From VBOC01 sp964512655 (lineage in GTDB: Bacteria > Bacteroidota > Ignavibacteria > UBA10030 > SZUA-254): a stretch of DNA of 64,000 bases. Made by a program: the position numbers and the translations under genes. The stretch covers positions 310,001 through 374,000 of the forward strand of contig CAZEJT010000003.1 in NCBI GenBank assembly GCA_964512655.1. The letters run 5' to 3'. The notes beneath the pieces are model-generated. The model saw only the letters and a list, made by a program, of their open reading frames with translations. It ran no database searches and was not told the DNA's origin. Shown one piece after another: positions 18,123-27,204 of the stretch (the stretch's first letter is position 1; each line of letters begins with the position of its first letter).

Positions 18123-18911
18123 GTGAACTGTCGGCTCATACTAAGGACGGTATTACTTTCCGCCCTTCTCGTGCTCGCTCGTTTCAACATTCCAATACGT
18201 GCTCAGGGCTCAGCGGGAACCGATGCGAAAGTCGAGCCCAGATATCTCATCGATGTTCCCACGGCAGGAATCATCCCTCACGGCACAATCGCACTCGATC
18301 TCGATTTCTATGAGAATGGCGGCTTGCTTGGAGGCGTCTCCATCGGGGGATGGGATCGCCTCGTCCTTGGACTCTCCTATGGCGGCGGCGGTCTGATCGG
18401 CAGTGATACCGCGACATGGAACAAATCCCTCGGATTCGCCATCAAAGTTCGAATCGTGAATGAAACGGAATTTATCCCAGCCATTGCCCTCGGCTTCGAT
18501 TCTCAAGGAAAAGAGCTTTTCGTCAACCACCTTAACCGTTACACGATCAAATCGATGGGATTCTACGCTGTTGCCAGCAAGAATTACGAGGCCTGGGGGG
18601 ACCTCAGCTTTCACGGAGGAATCAATTACAGTCTCGAGCGGGACGACGGAGATGATGCTCCCAACATCTTCGCCGGGGTCGATAAATCTCTCGGCCCCGT
18701 GGCTGATATCATTGCGGAATACAATCTCGCCTCAAATGACAGCAAACACGACGCCCTGGGGAGAGGGCGCGGCTACCTGAGCTTTGGAATTCGGGCTTCG
18801 GTGGGAGGAGGCTTCACAATCGGATTCAATCTAAAAGATGTTCTGAAGAACCAGCAGGACGTTTCGGTGGGGACCCGGACCGTGAAGATCGAGTATATCA
18901 CCAACCTCTGA
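18123..18911 (+). CDS. Exported beta-rich envelope protein, family unknown
   Basis: With GTG at 18123 the product has 262 residues and opens with a clean signal peptide (CRLILRTVLLSALLVLA then ARFNIPIRAQG). A TTG at 18108 would add five residues; GAGA sits 6 bp before the GTG. The mature part alternates polar and hydrophobic residues with many glycines (LGGVSIGGWDRLVLGLSYGG, FGIRASVGGGFTIGF) and ends in a strand, which fits an outer-membrane beta-barrel of about 10 strands. I do not recognise a named family. It is followed by two more envelope genes on the same strand but with a 200-bp gap, so it is probably its own transcript. Confidence 0.72.
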   Translation: MNCRLILRTVLLSALLVLARFNIPIRAQGSAGTDAKVEPRYLIDVPTAGIIPHGTIALDLDFYENGGLLGGVSIGGWDRLVLGLSYGGGGLIGSDTATWNKSLGFAIKVRIVNETEFIPAIALGFDSQGKELFVNHLNRYTIKSMGFYAVASKNYEAWGDLSFHGGINYSLERDDGDDAPNIFAGVDKSLGPVADIIAEYNLASNDSKHDALGRGRGYLSFGIRASVGGGFTIGFNLKDVLKNQQDVSVGTRTVKIEYITNL

Positions 18912-19115
18912 TTGTACTCAAAATTCAACACTTCCAGGGCTTCTGTCTTAACCAAAACACACAGCCGGGGCGGCAGGAACGATCTCCGACTGGGATTTTG
19001 TTTTTTAGGTAGGATAAGAGTAGATTTGAGGTAGTATTTTTAAACTTTTTGCCCCGTTTTTGGCACTAATATTGTAGCCCACCAGGCAGAATCCACACGA
19101 AAGTTGAGGCCTAAA

Positions 19116-20087
19116 ATGAACCCACGATTAAGACTTTTTGCATGTGTTGGAGCGCTCGGTTTGTTCCTCGCGCTCTTCCCGGGCTGCTATACGCAGATGG
19201 GCGCCTCGCGAAACGAGGACGAGCACGGTGAGGGCTACGGGTACAACAACCAGGGTCAGTATCAGGACACCTCGTATTCAGATAGCGGCCAGCGCTACGA
19301 CGACGGTTACTATAATGACAACTGGGGGCCCCGTCCGTACTACGGCTTCTCGTATTACTACCCTTCATACTACTGGCCGTCGTATGCGTTCAACGCCGCG
19401 TACTGCGATCCATGGGCCTTCAATTTCGGATTCGACTATTACGGCTACCCACGATACAGTCCGTATCCGTACAACTTTGGCGGATACTATTCTCCCTACT
19501 ACCCCGGCGGCTACTACACCGGGTACTACCCTTACTATGGTCAGAATGGATATCCCGTGTATCCCTACCACCGCGGTTCGCGCGTGTTTGGCGATACCCG
19601 CGGCGTAAGCAGTGGCGGCCGTGGGACGACGGTTAATATCCCGACGGATGCCAGTGCGCCACCCCCGGTCGTGAACGTTGATCGCGGCGGTTATAATTTT
19701 CCCACAGGGGCGAGATCAGCTTCAAATCCAACCGGCGGCGCAGTTCACAATTCTGTTCCTGCAACTGTCAACCATAACCGTGCACCAAATCGCGGTGATG
19801 CATCTGTCCGCGGCAGCGCCCGCCCCAATGGCAGATCAGGCCATGCAGTTCGCGGCTGGGGCCAGCGACGCGGTGGTTCAGCCCCTGTAGGACGTGGTAC
19901 CACACAGTCGCGGCCGAACGAACAGAACAGTCCGCCACCTCCTCAACAAAGCACACCACGGTCGAATGACGGCAACCGCGGCGGACGCGACGCCGGCACC
20001 CAGCGTGGCAGTTCACCCGCTCCTCGCCCCGAGGCTCCATCAAGTGGCGGCCGGAGCAGCGGCAGCATACGCGGCGGTCGACCCTAA
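19116..20087 (+). CDS. Tyr/Gly/Pro-rich low-complexity lipoprotein
   Basis: The ATG at 19116 is preceded by GAGG at 6 bp spacing; an in-frame TTG at 19104 is less likely. A signal peptide ends in the lipobox LFPGC (cysteine near residue 24). Residues ~45-160 are extremely rich in tyrosine, proline and glycine (YYGFSYYYPSYYWPSY and similar). The last ~150 residues are Arg/Gly/Ser/Pro-rich and probably disordered. The composition suggests a surface or cell-wall-associated structural lipoprotein. The FadL-like gene follows after 30 bp with no terminator, so the two are likely co-transcribed. No enzymatic motif is visible. Confidence 0.8.
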   Translation: MNPRLRLFACVGALGLFLALFPGCYTQMGASRNEDEHGEGYGYNNQGQYQDTSYSDSGQRYDDGYYNDNWGPRPYYGFSYYYPSYYWPSYAFNAAYCDPWAFNFGFDYYGYPRYSPYPYNFGGYYSPYYPGGYYTGYYPYYGQNGYPVYPYHRGSRVFGDTRGVSSGGRGTTVNIPTDASAPPPVVNVDRGGYNFPTGARSASNPTGGAVHNSVPATVNHNRAPNRGDASVRGSARPNGRSGHAVRGWGQRRGGSAPVGRGTTQSRPNEQNSPPPPQQSTPRSNDGNRGGRDAGTQRGSSPAPRPEAPSSGGRSSGSIRGGRP

Positions 20088-20117
20088 GCCAACTATAGCT
20101 CAGAATCAACGACTCCT

Positions 20118-21560
20118 ATGAAAAAGATCTTTTCGGTAGCAATCCTTGTCTTCATTTGCACGATAGGTTTCTCGCTTCAAGGCTTCGCTCAATTTCCTGA
20201 AGATATCCTTCGGCTCTCACAACCCGGCTATGGGGTCGGGGCCCGCTCGATCGGCTTAGGGATGGCTTACACGGGAGTGTCAAACGACTTCTCCGCATCC
20301 TATTATAACCCGGCAGGTCTTGCACAGCTGCGGCTGAATGAGGTCTCGCTCGGGCTTTCAAACATATCCTACGGCAACACAAGCTCCTTTTTCGGGCAGA
20401 ACCAGTCGTTCACAAATAGCGGTACGAACCTGAACAGCGCAGGCCTGGTGTACGCAGTGCCGACCACGAGGGGGAGCTTCGTGCTTGCTATCGGCTATGA
20501 GAGGCAGTCAGACTTTACGACCGGGTTGTCTTTCAATGGGTTCAATCCCGTGAGTAGCATTATTCAGTCGTACGCTCCGGACAGCGGACTGACGAACAAT
20601 CCGAGTGGTAACCTTATGTATGAGCTGTATCTTGCCAATGCTGATTCTCTCGGACCAAATACATACCGATGGGACAGCAGGATTAAAAACTACGTGAACC
20701 AGAGCGGCAAGGTGATCGAGGGCGGCGGATTGAATCATGTCTCGTTCTCGGGAGCTTTTGAGTCTGCAAAAGATCTCTACCTTGGCTTGTCGCTCAATGT
20801 GGTCACAGGGTCGTATTCGTATCAGCGAAATTACTACGAAGACGATATCACGAATCTCTACAATACGGTTCCCTTTGATTTTGCATCGTTCTCGCTCCTC
20901 GAAACCGTCGAGAGCGACATCAGCGGATTTAACGCAAACCTCGGCCTGCTGTACAGGTTCGGAGAAAACAGCAGGGTCGGCGTTTCGATCAAGACACCTT
21001 CGTGGATCACCGTGCAGGAAACTTTCTCGCAGTCGGCGACAAGCGACTTCGACAACCACGATCACTTCGAGTACGTGACAGCGGACCGCGAACGCAACGA
21101 ATACGACGTGACAACGCCCTTTGTGTTCTCAGCCGGTCTCTCCTACGGAATGCGGAATGTGATGCTGACCGGGGAGATTGACTACACGGACTGGACTCAG
21201 ATGGAATTCCGGAACGCGAATGCTCGCCTCCTGGGCTTCAATACCCAGATCAAGGACGAGTTTCAGCCGACCGTTGATGGACACGTTGGAATCGAGGTAG
21301 AGCCGATCGAAGGATCCCTCCAGCTCCGGGGTGGGTTTGCGTACCTGCGCTCCCCTTACAACGGCGACCCCTCCAATTATGACAAAAAGTATATCACCGC
21401 AGGCGCCGGGTTTCTGGTTGCCAATGCGATTGCGATCGACCTCGCGTTTGTTCACGGGTACTGGAAGAACTTCCGCGTGAATTACGATGCGACTTCAAGA
21501 ACCGACGAAGACGTCACCACCAACAATCTGATCGGAACCATTTCATATCGGTTCCAATAA
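20118..21560 (+). CDS. OmpP1/FadL-type outer-membrane transport protein
   Basis: The 480-residue protein has a signal peptide (MKKIFSVAILVFICTIGFSL, cleavage near GFAQ) and the family N-terminal hatch-like segment GARSIGLGMAYTGVSNDFSASYYNPAGLA, which here spans about residues 40-68. The rest is a strand-rich barrel ending in a final strand with a terminal aromatic region (GTISYRFQ). FadL-type channels move hydrophobic compounds such as long-chain fatty acids or aromatics across the outer membrane. It is likely co-transcribed with the tyrosine-rich lipoprotein upstream and ends before a REP-like unit and a terminator. Confidence 0.9.
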   Translation: MKKIFSVAILVFICTIGFSLQGFAQFPEDILRLSQPGYGVGARSIGLGMAYTGVSNDFSASYYNPAGLAQLRLNEVSLGLSNISYGNTSSFFGQNQSFTNSGTNLNSAGLVYAVPTTRGSFVLAIGYERQSDFTTGLSFNGFNPVSSIIQSYAPDSGLTNNPSGNLMYELYLANADSLGPNTYRWDSRIKNYVNQSGKVIEGGGLNHVSFSGAFESAKDLYLGLSLNVVTGSYSYQRNYYEDDITNLYNTVPFDFASFSLLETVESDISGFNANLGLLYRFGENSRVGVSIKTPSWITVQETFSQSATSDFDNHDHFEYVTADRERNEYDVTTPFVFSAGLSYGMRNVMLTGEIDYTDWTQMEFRNANARLLGFNTQIKDEFQPTVDGHVGIEVEPIEGSLQLRGGFAYLRSPYNGDPSNYDKKYITAGAGFLVANAIAIDLAFVHGYWKNFRVNYDATSRTDEDVTTNNLIGTISYRFQ

Positions 21561-21644
21561 TCTGTATCACGCCTTTGGCTACTCCAGCCTCGTCGAATCC
21601 CGGCGGGGCCTTATTGTTTCTGCGCCCACCGATCGTCCCTTTCT

Positions 21645-21672
21645 GTCGTAGGCGCTGGCTTTAGCCGGCGTT
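21645..21672. repeat. REP-like unit
   Basis: GTCGTAGGCGCTGGCTTTAG followed by CCGGCGTT; a single family 1 unit downstream of the FadL-like gene. Confidence 0.75.
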
Positions 21673-21702
21673 GCAATCGAAATCCGAAAATCGTATCTTT
21701 GT

Positions 21703-21732
21703 CCCGCCCCATAATGGCGGGATTTATTTTTT
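21703..21732 (+). terminator. Rho-independent terminator after the FadL-like gene
   Basis: CCCGCC (21703-21708) pairs with GGCGGG (21716-21721) around a 7-nt loop, followed by ATTTATTTTTTT. It also argues against starting the next gene at the in-frame codon at 21699. Confidence 0.75.
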
Positions 21733-21764
21733 TACTACACGGGCCAGTCTACCCTCTCTCGGAC

Positions 21765-22184
21765 ATGAAAACGGCAATTCTGATTTCTTGTGCCTTCCTT
21801 GTCTGTGCCTGTGGAGGTGTTGAAGATCTAACTACGACCGGTTTAATTGCGTTCAAATACCGGGACACCAATCAAGCGTTGGTCTTTTCTACAGCGACTG
21901 AGTTTGTTCGCACTCCCCATGAGTTGTCCGGTTCACTGAATGCCCCCGTTCAAATCTTCTATATTCATGTCGGCGACTCAGACCACGCAGTCAACGCTCT
22001 CCCTATCAAGTCCGATTCAGTATTTTCGGTCATGGACGGTCACACGAACTATAAGTTCTACCGTTATAAGCGGTACAGGGCGTCAGAGGTGCTGTTCGGG
22101 CGCAAGGATATCATGTACGTAGACGTCTATTTCGATAGGGGGGTAGTAAGCGCCATCAAGTATCGGTGGGATAATGGCTATTAA
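21765..22184 (+). CDS. Small putative lipoprotein, function unknown
   Basis: The ATG at 21765 gives 139 residues. The 22 codons of open frame upstream run through a terminator and were discarded. The N-terminus is a short signal (KTAILISCAFLVCAC) with a lipobox-like VCAC-G, so it is probably anchored by Cys16-18. The remainder is a compact mixed alpha/beta sequence with no motif I know. It ends 36 bp before the penicillin acylase gene on the same strand and may share its transcript. Confidence 0.65.
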   Translation: MKTAILISCAFLVCACGGVEDLTTTGLIAFKYRDTNQALVFSTATEFVRTPHELSGSLNAPVQIFYIHVGDSDHAVNALPIKSDSVFSVMDGHTNYKFYRYKRYRASEVLFGRKDIMYVDVYFDRGVVSAIKYRWDNGY

Positions 22185-22220
22185 AATTCGTATACCAAAG
22201 AAATTCCGAAACAGCAGGGC

Positions 22221-24842
22221 GTGAGCCAATTCGCGAAGGTTACCCTCGGCGCGGGATTGGTCATTCTTGTCACGCTGGCCGCCGGTTTCTTCTTCCTCCG
22301 TCACCTCGTCACCAAATCCTTCCCCCAAACTCAGGGGATAATCGTATCCGCGGGTCTTCATTCGGCTGTCGATGTTTATCGGGATGATTATGGTATCCCC
22401 CACATCAAGGCGCAGGACGAGCATGACCTGATGTTCGCAGTGGGATATGTCCATGCTCAGGACCGCCTATGGCAGATGGATATCTCGAGACGCGCGGGCG
22501 AAGGCCGGCTCTCGGAGGTTCTTGGCTCAGCGACCGTTGATTACGATAAACTCTTCAGAACGCTGAACCTTCGCGGGGTTGCCGACAAGATTATGGAGAA
22601 ACTTCATCCCGACGCATGGGGGATGCTTCAGGCATATACGGAGGGCGTCAACGCGTTCATCGATTCACACAAAGGACGATACCCGATCGAATTCGATATG
22701 CTGCGCTACCAGCCCGAGCGGTGGGATGTGAGGCACAGTATCCTGGTAGGGCGCCTCATCGCGTGGGAGCTCAACCTCGCCTGGTGGACGGATCTGACGT
22801 ATGGAGAAATCGCATCAAAAGTCCCGCTGGAAAAGCTAGAGGAAATCATTCCCGTGTTTCCCGACAGCGTACCTGTGATGGTGCCGTCCGTAAGCTCAAA
22901 AGGCGGACACCCGGTGACGCCGTCCGCAAATTCCAAAGGCGGACTCCCGGTGTCCGTCGCGCCTCGGCTCCACGCGATCCCCACCTGGCCTCTCCAAGGC
23001 CCGGTAGGCGCGGGCTTTAGCCCGCGCTCCATCTCACTTGGGGATCAGGCTCAACATGATTTCTTGGGGAGGAGGGTTCACCGCCCAGCAGACGAGTTGA
23101 CAGATGTTCACCAATTCATGGATGCCGCCCGCTCGTATCGCGACTGCTTTGGCCTCGGCCCCCTCGGCGGTGGAAGCAATGCATGGGTTGTCAACGGCTC
23201 CAAATCCGTGAGCGGCAAACCAATATTGGCGAACGACCCCCATCTCGCGATGCCGGCGCCTTCACGCTGGTACGAGATCCACATGAATGCGCCGGGATGG
23301 AATGTCTCGGGCGTCACGCTTCCCGGCGCTCCCATCGTTATCATCGGACACAACGATCATGTTGCGTGGGGACTCACGAACGCCATGATTGATGACGCAG
23401 ATTTCTACGTCGAACGAGTCGATACGACGAAGCATCCGGAACAGTATCAGTTCGAAAAGTCCTCATTTCCGTTTGAACAACGCGAGGAGGTAATCGGTAT
23501 CGGATCGTCGGATAGCATTGTCATCAGCCTCCGGTCAACACGCCATGGGCCGGTCATCAACGATGTGCACCCGATGCACAAGCACACCGATCAGGATTCA
23601 GTCACCCACCATACGCCGGTGACGATGAGATGGACGGGCCTCGATGTGAGCGATGAGATGTACGGCTTCTATCTGATGAATCGCGCAGGCAGTAAAACAG
23701 ACTTTGAGCGGGGCTTGCGGGAAATAGCAGTCCCGGGCCAGAGCGCAGTGTACGCGGACGTTCAGGGAAACATCGGATACTGGACGACCGGGCACATTCC
23801 GATGCGGGGCAAACAGAACGCCATGCTTCCGCTCCCCGGTTGGACAGGAGATGCGGAGTGGAAAGGCTTCGTTCCATTTGACGACCTCCCCCATCTCTTC
23901 AATCCGCCAAATGGTATCATTGCGTGCGCAAATCAGAAGATCGCCGACAAGTCTTTTCCCTATTATATCTCCACGCTCTGGGAGCCCCCTTCACGCATCC
24001 AAAGGATCAACGAGCTCCTCGGATCTGCAGAACAATTCACGCCCGAAGACTTCAAACAGTTCCAGCACGATGAGGTCTCCGTGTACGCCCGGGAGGTCAC
24101 AAGCGTTCTGCTCCATGCTTACGACAGCGTAGACGTGAAAGAACCGGACCTCGTGAGCGCCCTGGCGTATCTGAAGAACTGGGACTTCAAGTTCGCTCAG
24201 TCGGACGTGGCTACCGCGATCTTCAGTTCCTTCATGGTCCACCTTCTGCACAACACGTTTGAAGACGAAATGGGCCCCGATCTGTTCCAAGACTTTGTCT
24301 TTTTTGACGCGATTCCGTATCGTGTAATCGATCATCTGCTGTCGCAGAATAATTCGTCATGGTTTGATGATGTCAGGACTCCGGAAGTCGAAACGAAGAA
24401 CGACATCATTCGAAAGAGTCTCAATGATGCGCTTGATGAACTGCGTCAGTCGCTCGGGCACGAATTGAAGACCTGGCGGTGGGGAGTCCTTCATACCGTG
24501 ACCTTCAATCATCTCTTCGGGAAGGTGAAACCCTTGGACAGGGTCTTCAACATTGGTCCATTCCCGATCGACGGAGGAGCGACCACGGTTGCGAAGACTG
24601 AGTTCCGGATTGCTAATCCATATGCAGTGGAAGTCGGTCCAACGCTGCGGCAGGTGATCGATATGGCCGAACCTTTGGATGCCGATATCGTTATTACTTC
24701 AGGCGAGTCGGGCCAGCCGCTTTTCAAGCACTACAACGACCAGACCCCGCTCTGGCTGACCGGCGGATATTACCGAATGACAATGAACTGGACCGAGATT
24801 GGAAAATCCTCGTGGGATCATCTCGTCCTCAAACCGCACTGA
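22221..24842 (+). CDS. Penicillin acylase-family Ntn hydrolase with repeat-filled spacer
   Basis: The 873-residue protein starts at GTG 22221 (AGGGC just upstream) with one N-terminal membrane helix (VTLGAGLVILVTLAAGFFFL). The alpha-chain region has DYGIPHIKAQDEHDL and YVHAQDRLWQMD. The beta chain should begin at Ser319 in GGGSNAW, the autocatalytic nucleophile, followed by NDPHL, ITIGHND-like IIGHNDHVAWG and GHIPMRGK. The enzyme cleaves amide bonds (beta-lactam acyl groups, acyl-homoserine lactones or other N-acyl compounds) after self-processing, in the periplasm. The region just before Ser319 (residues ~222-270) is unlike the family: two 12-residue repeats and a translated REP unit sit in the expected spacer peptide. 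No frameshift results. Confidence 0.93.
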   Translation: MSQFAKVTLGAGLVILVTLAAGFFFLRHLVTKSFPQTQGIIVSAGLHSAVDVYRDDYGIPHIKAQDEHDLMFAVGYVHAQDRLWQMDISRRAGEGRLSEVLGSATVDYDKLFRTLNLRGVADKIMEKLHPDAWGMLQAYTEGVNAFIDSHKGRYPIEFDMLRYQPERWDVRHSILVGRLIAWELNLAWWTDLTYGEIASKVPLEKLEEIIPVFPDSVPVMVPSVSSKGGHPVTPSANSKGGLPVSVAPRLHAIPTWPLQGPVGAGFSPRSISLGDQAQHDFLGRRVHRPADELTDVHQFMDAARSYRDCFGLGPLGGGSNAWVVNGSKSVSGKPILANDPHLAMPAPSRWYEIHMNAPGWNVSGVTLPGAPIVIIGHNDHVAWGLTNAMIDDADFYVERVDTTKHPEQYQFEKSSFPFEQREEVIGIGSSDSIVISLRSTRHGPVINDVHPMHKHTDQDSVTHHTPVTMRWTGLDVSDEMYGFYLMNRAGSKTDFERGLREIAVPGQSAVYADVQGNIGYWTTGHIPMRGKQNAMLPLPGWTGDAEWKGFVPFDDLPHLFNPPNGIIACANQKIADKSFPYYISTLWEPPSRIQRINELLGSAEQFTPEDFKQFQHDEVSVYAREVTSVLLHAYDSVDVKEPDLVSALAYLKNWDFKFAQSDVATAIFSSFMVHLLHNTFEDEMGPDLFQDFVFFDAIPYRVIDHLLSQNNSSWFDDVRTPEVETKNDIIRKSLNDALDELRQSLGHELKTWRWGVLHTVTFNHLFGKVKPLDRVFNIGPFPIDGGATTVAKTEFRIANPYAVEVGPTLRQVIDMAEPLDADIVITSGESGQPLFKHYNDQTPLWLTGGYYRMTMNWTEIGKSSWDHLVLKPH
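22883..22954 (+). repeat. Two tandem 36-bp units inside the acylase gene
   Basis: Units at 22883-22918 and 22919-22954 share 30 of 36 bases by eye and encode PSVSSKGGHPVT and PSANSKGGLPVS. Each unit carries GTCCG near its start and CGGAC near its middle, an inverted pair, so these look like small palindromic elements rather than duplicated protein sequence. The 36-bp period keeps the frame. Confidence 0.75.
23003..23031. repeat. REP-like unit inside a coding sequence
   Basis: GGTAGGCGCGGGCTTTAGC followed by CCGCGCTCC is a family 1 unit translated in frame as VGAGFSPRS within the acylase. The same DNA lies in non-coding gaps at 27.16 and 21.65 kb. Confidence 0.8.
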
Positions 24843-24940
24843 ACCAACCTGGATCCATTAGAGGCCAAGATCTTTCCACCTCGGATACGGACTAAACCCC
24901 AAACAACTGCCGAAGTGTTCATCATCCAAACCATTCCCGC

Positions 24941-25684
24941 TTGATTTCCTCACGTCTGATATCGAAACTTGCCGCAGCAGATTCCGTTGCCGTGTTCACC
25001 GGCGCCGGAATCTCTGCTGAAAGCGGAGTCCCGACATTTCGGGGAGACGACGGGATCTGGAAAAAGTTCAAGCCGGCAGAGTTGGCGAACTTTGACTCCT
25101 TCATGCGAAATCCCGAGCTCGTCTGGGAATGGTACAAGGCCCGAAGGAAAGTGATCACATCAACACAACCGAACCCTGGGCACGTCGCACTCGCTGAAAT
25201 GGAGAAGCGGTATCGCAAGTTCGCAATCATCACCCAGAACATCGATAATCTTCATCGCAGGGCTGGAAGCAAGACAGTCTACGAGCTTCACGGTAATATA
25301 GAGCGTAACTATTGCGTCGGTTGCGGAAAGCCATACGACGATGCATCGATGCTGGAGCAAGCAACAGCCCCTCGCTGTCCGTCTTGCAACGGGCTGATTC
25401 GCCCGGACGTCGTCTGGTTCGGGGAACTTCTTCCGATGGATGAGTGGAACCAGAGCGCCAAGGCCGCCGCCCGAGCTGATATATTCTTTGCTGTGGGGAC
25501 CTCCGCCATCGTCTATCCGGCGGCATCACTGCCGGCGATGGCTAAAGAAGCCGGAGCCTACGTAGTGGAGATCAATGTTGAGCGAACTGATCTCAGTCCC
25601 ATTGCCGACGAGGTTCTTCTCGGCCGCTCAGGGGAGATTCTGCCGCAAATCCTCATGCATTGTCCACAGGAAGCGAACGCATGA
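24941..25684 (+). CDS. cobB: NAD-dependent protein deacylase (sirtuin, CobB type)
   Basis: The 247-residue protein has all sirtuin signatures: GAGISAESGVPTFRG, TQNIDNLHRRAGS, the catalytic histidine in YELHGN, and four zinc cysteines (CVGC and CPSC). It removes acetyl or other acyl groups from lysines using NAD+. The only upstream start is the TTG at 24941; a stop lies 48 bp earlier and no ATG or GTG intervenes, and the N-terminus then matches family length. Its stop overlaps the pyruvate kinase ATG (ATGA), so the pair is translationally coupled. Coupling deacylation with glycolysis is suggestive but only contextual. Confidence 0.93.
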   Translation: MISSRLISKLAAADSVAVFTGAGISAESGVPTFRGDDGIWKKFKPAELANFDSFMRNPELVWEWYKARRKVITSTQPNPGHVALAEMEKRYRKFAIITQNIDNLHRRAGSKTVYELHGNIERNYCVGCGKPYDDASMLEQATAPRCPSCNGLIRPDVVWFGELLPMDEWNQSAKAAARADIFFAVGTSAIVYPAASLPAMAKEAGAYVVEINVERTDLSPIADEVLLGRSGEILPQILMHCPQEANA

Positions 25685-27117
25685 CGAACGGGACGTTTGG
25701 AAAGACGAAGATTGTGTGTACACTCGGCCCTGCGTGTAATACCCCGCAGTTGACCTCGGCGATGATAAAGGCAGGGATGGACGTTGCCCGGATAAACTTC
25801 TCCCACGGGACAGAATCCGAGCACGTGAAGACGCTGCGAATGATACGGAACGCTGCAAAGCGAGCGGGTGAACCGATCAGCATCATTCAGGATCTCCAGG
25901 GTCCCAAGATCAGGATCGGAGAATTGAAGACGCCTTCCGTTGACCTTAAGGCCGGTCAGAAGGTCACCATCACTACGCGCGACGTGATCGGAGATGCGAA
26001 GACCCTTTCAACGACGTACCATCATTTTGCGAAGGATGTCAAAAAGGGGAACCGCATCCTCCTCGATGACGGCAAACTCGAGCTCAAGGTTCTGAGCGCC
26101 GACAAGAGCGATGTCCGGCTCGAGATTATCACAGGAGGCGTGCTCACCGCGCACAAGGGGATCAACCTCCCGGGGATCCCCGTTTCGGCGCCGTCGCTGA
26201 CGCACAAGGACAAAGAAGACCTCATGTTTGCGTTCAAGCATGATTTCGACTACGTCGCCCTCTCGTTCGTGCGGCGAGCCCACGACATCGCCTCCCTCAG
26301 GGACTTCATCATCGAGAATGGGCCAAAAGGGAAGAAGATCCCAATTATCGCGAAGATCGAAAAGGGGGAGGCAATTGCGAACATCGACGGGATTCTCAAG
26401 GAATGCGACGCAGTCATGGTAGCGCGAGGAGACCTGGGCGTCGAACTCCCGGCGGAAGAGGTGCCGCTTCTCCAGAAAATGATCGTGCGAAAATGCAATG
26501 AGCAGGGTAAGCCGGTGATCATCGCGACACAGATGCTCGAGTCGATGGTGAATAACCCCACCCCCACCCGGGCCGAGGCGAGCGACGTGGCGAACGCTGT
26601 CCTTGACGGGGCGGATGCGGTGATGCTCAGCGGAGAGACCTCGATCGGGAAGTACCCGATTCAAGCGATCGAGGTGATGGACAGGATTATCCGGACTACC
26701 GAAGAGACATTAATGGGTAAGAAGGCATTTGATCCCGATTGGATACCTTCATCCCATGACTACGATCCACTCAGCAGGTCGGCATGCATTCTTGCCGATC
26801 AACTGCACGCATCGACCATTGTCGCGTTGACACATTCAGGCTCTACGGCCGCCCACGTCGCGAAGTTCAGACCGACCGCACGGATCATTGCTGTCACCGC
26901 TCGTGAAAAGATCATGCGGCGTTTAAATCTTATCTGGGGGATCAGGGGATTAATCGTGGAGGATCTAAAGAAGGACACCGATGCGACCTTCAAGAAGATT
27001 CAGGCACAGCTCGTCCGGGAAGGGTACGTTGAGAAAGGCGAGATGGTGGTGATGCTGGCAGGAATCCCTCTCTTCGAAGGTCACCCCACCAACACCATCA
27101 AAGTCGATAAGGCCTAA
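25681..27117 (+). CDS. pyk: Pyruvate kinase
   Basis: The ATG at 25681 has AGGAAG 7 bp upstream and overlaps the sirtuin stop; the frame is open 7 codons earlier but without a ribosome site. The 478-residue product carries INFSHG, KIEKGEA with the catalytic lysine, VARGDLGVELP, the signature TQMLESM and PTRAEASDVANAV, and the C-terminal effector domain (THSGSTAAHVAKFRP). It converts phosphoenolpyruvate and ADP to pyruvate and ATP. It is followed by a REP-like unit and converges with the PorV-like gene. Confidence 0.97.
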   Translation: MTNGTFGKTKIVCTLGPACNTPQLTSAMIKAGMDVARINFSHGTESEHVKTLRMIRNAAKRAGEPISIIQDLQGPKIRIGELKTPSVDLKAGQKVTITTRDVIGDAKTLSTTYHHFAKDVKKGNRILLDDGKLELKVLSADKSDVRLEIITGGVLTAHKGINLPGIPVSAPSLTHKDKEDLMFAFKHDFDYVALSFVRRAHDIASLRDFIIENGPKGKKIPIIAKIEKGEAIANIDGILKECDAVMVARGDLGVELPAEEVPLLQKMIVRKCNEQGKPVIIATQMLESMVNNPTPTRAEASDVANAVLDGADAVMLSGETSIGKYPIQAIEVMDRIIRTTEETLMGKKAFDPDWIPSSHDYDPLSRSACILADQLHASTIVALTHSGSTAAHVAKFRPTARIIAVTAREKIMRRLNLIWGIRGLIVEDLKKDTDATFKKIQAQLVREGYVEKGEMVVMLAGIPLFEGHPTNTIKVDKA

Positions 27118-27161
27118 ACCGCGCGCTGGAGGGACTCTCGCGCTCCTCGGAATTACACCCT

Positions 27162-27190
27162 TCTGTAGCCGCGGGCTTTAGCCCGCGCTC
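27162..27190. repeat. REP-like unit between convergent genes
   Basis: CTGTAGCCGCGGGCTTTAG followed by CCCGCGCTC lies between the pyk stop and the PorV-like stop. As a GC hairpin it could end both transcripts. Confidence 0.75.
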
Positions 27191-27204
27191 TTTCCGATCC
27201 GGAC

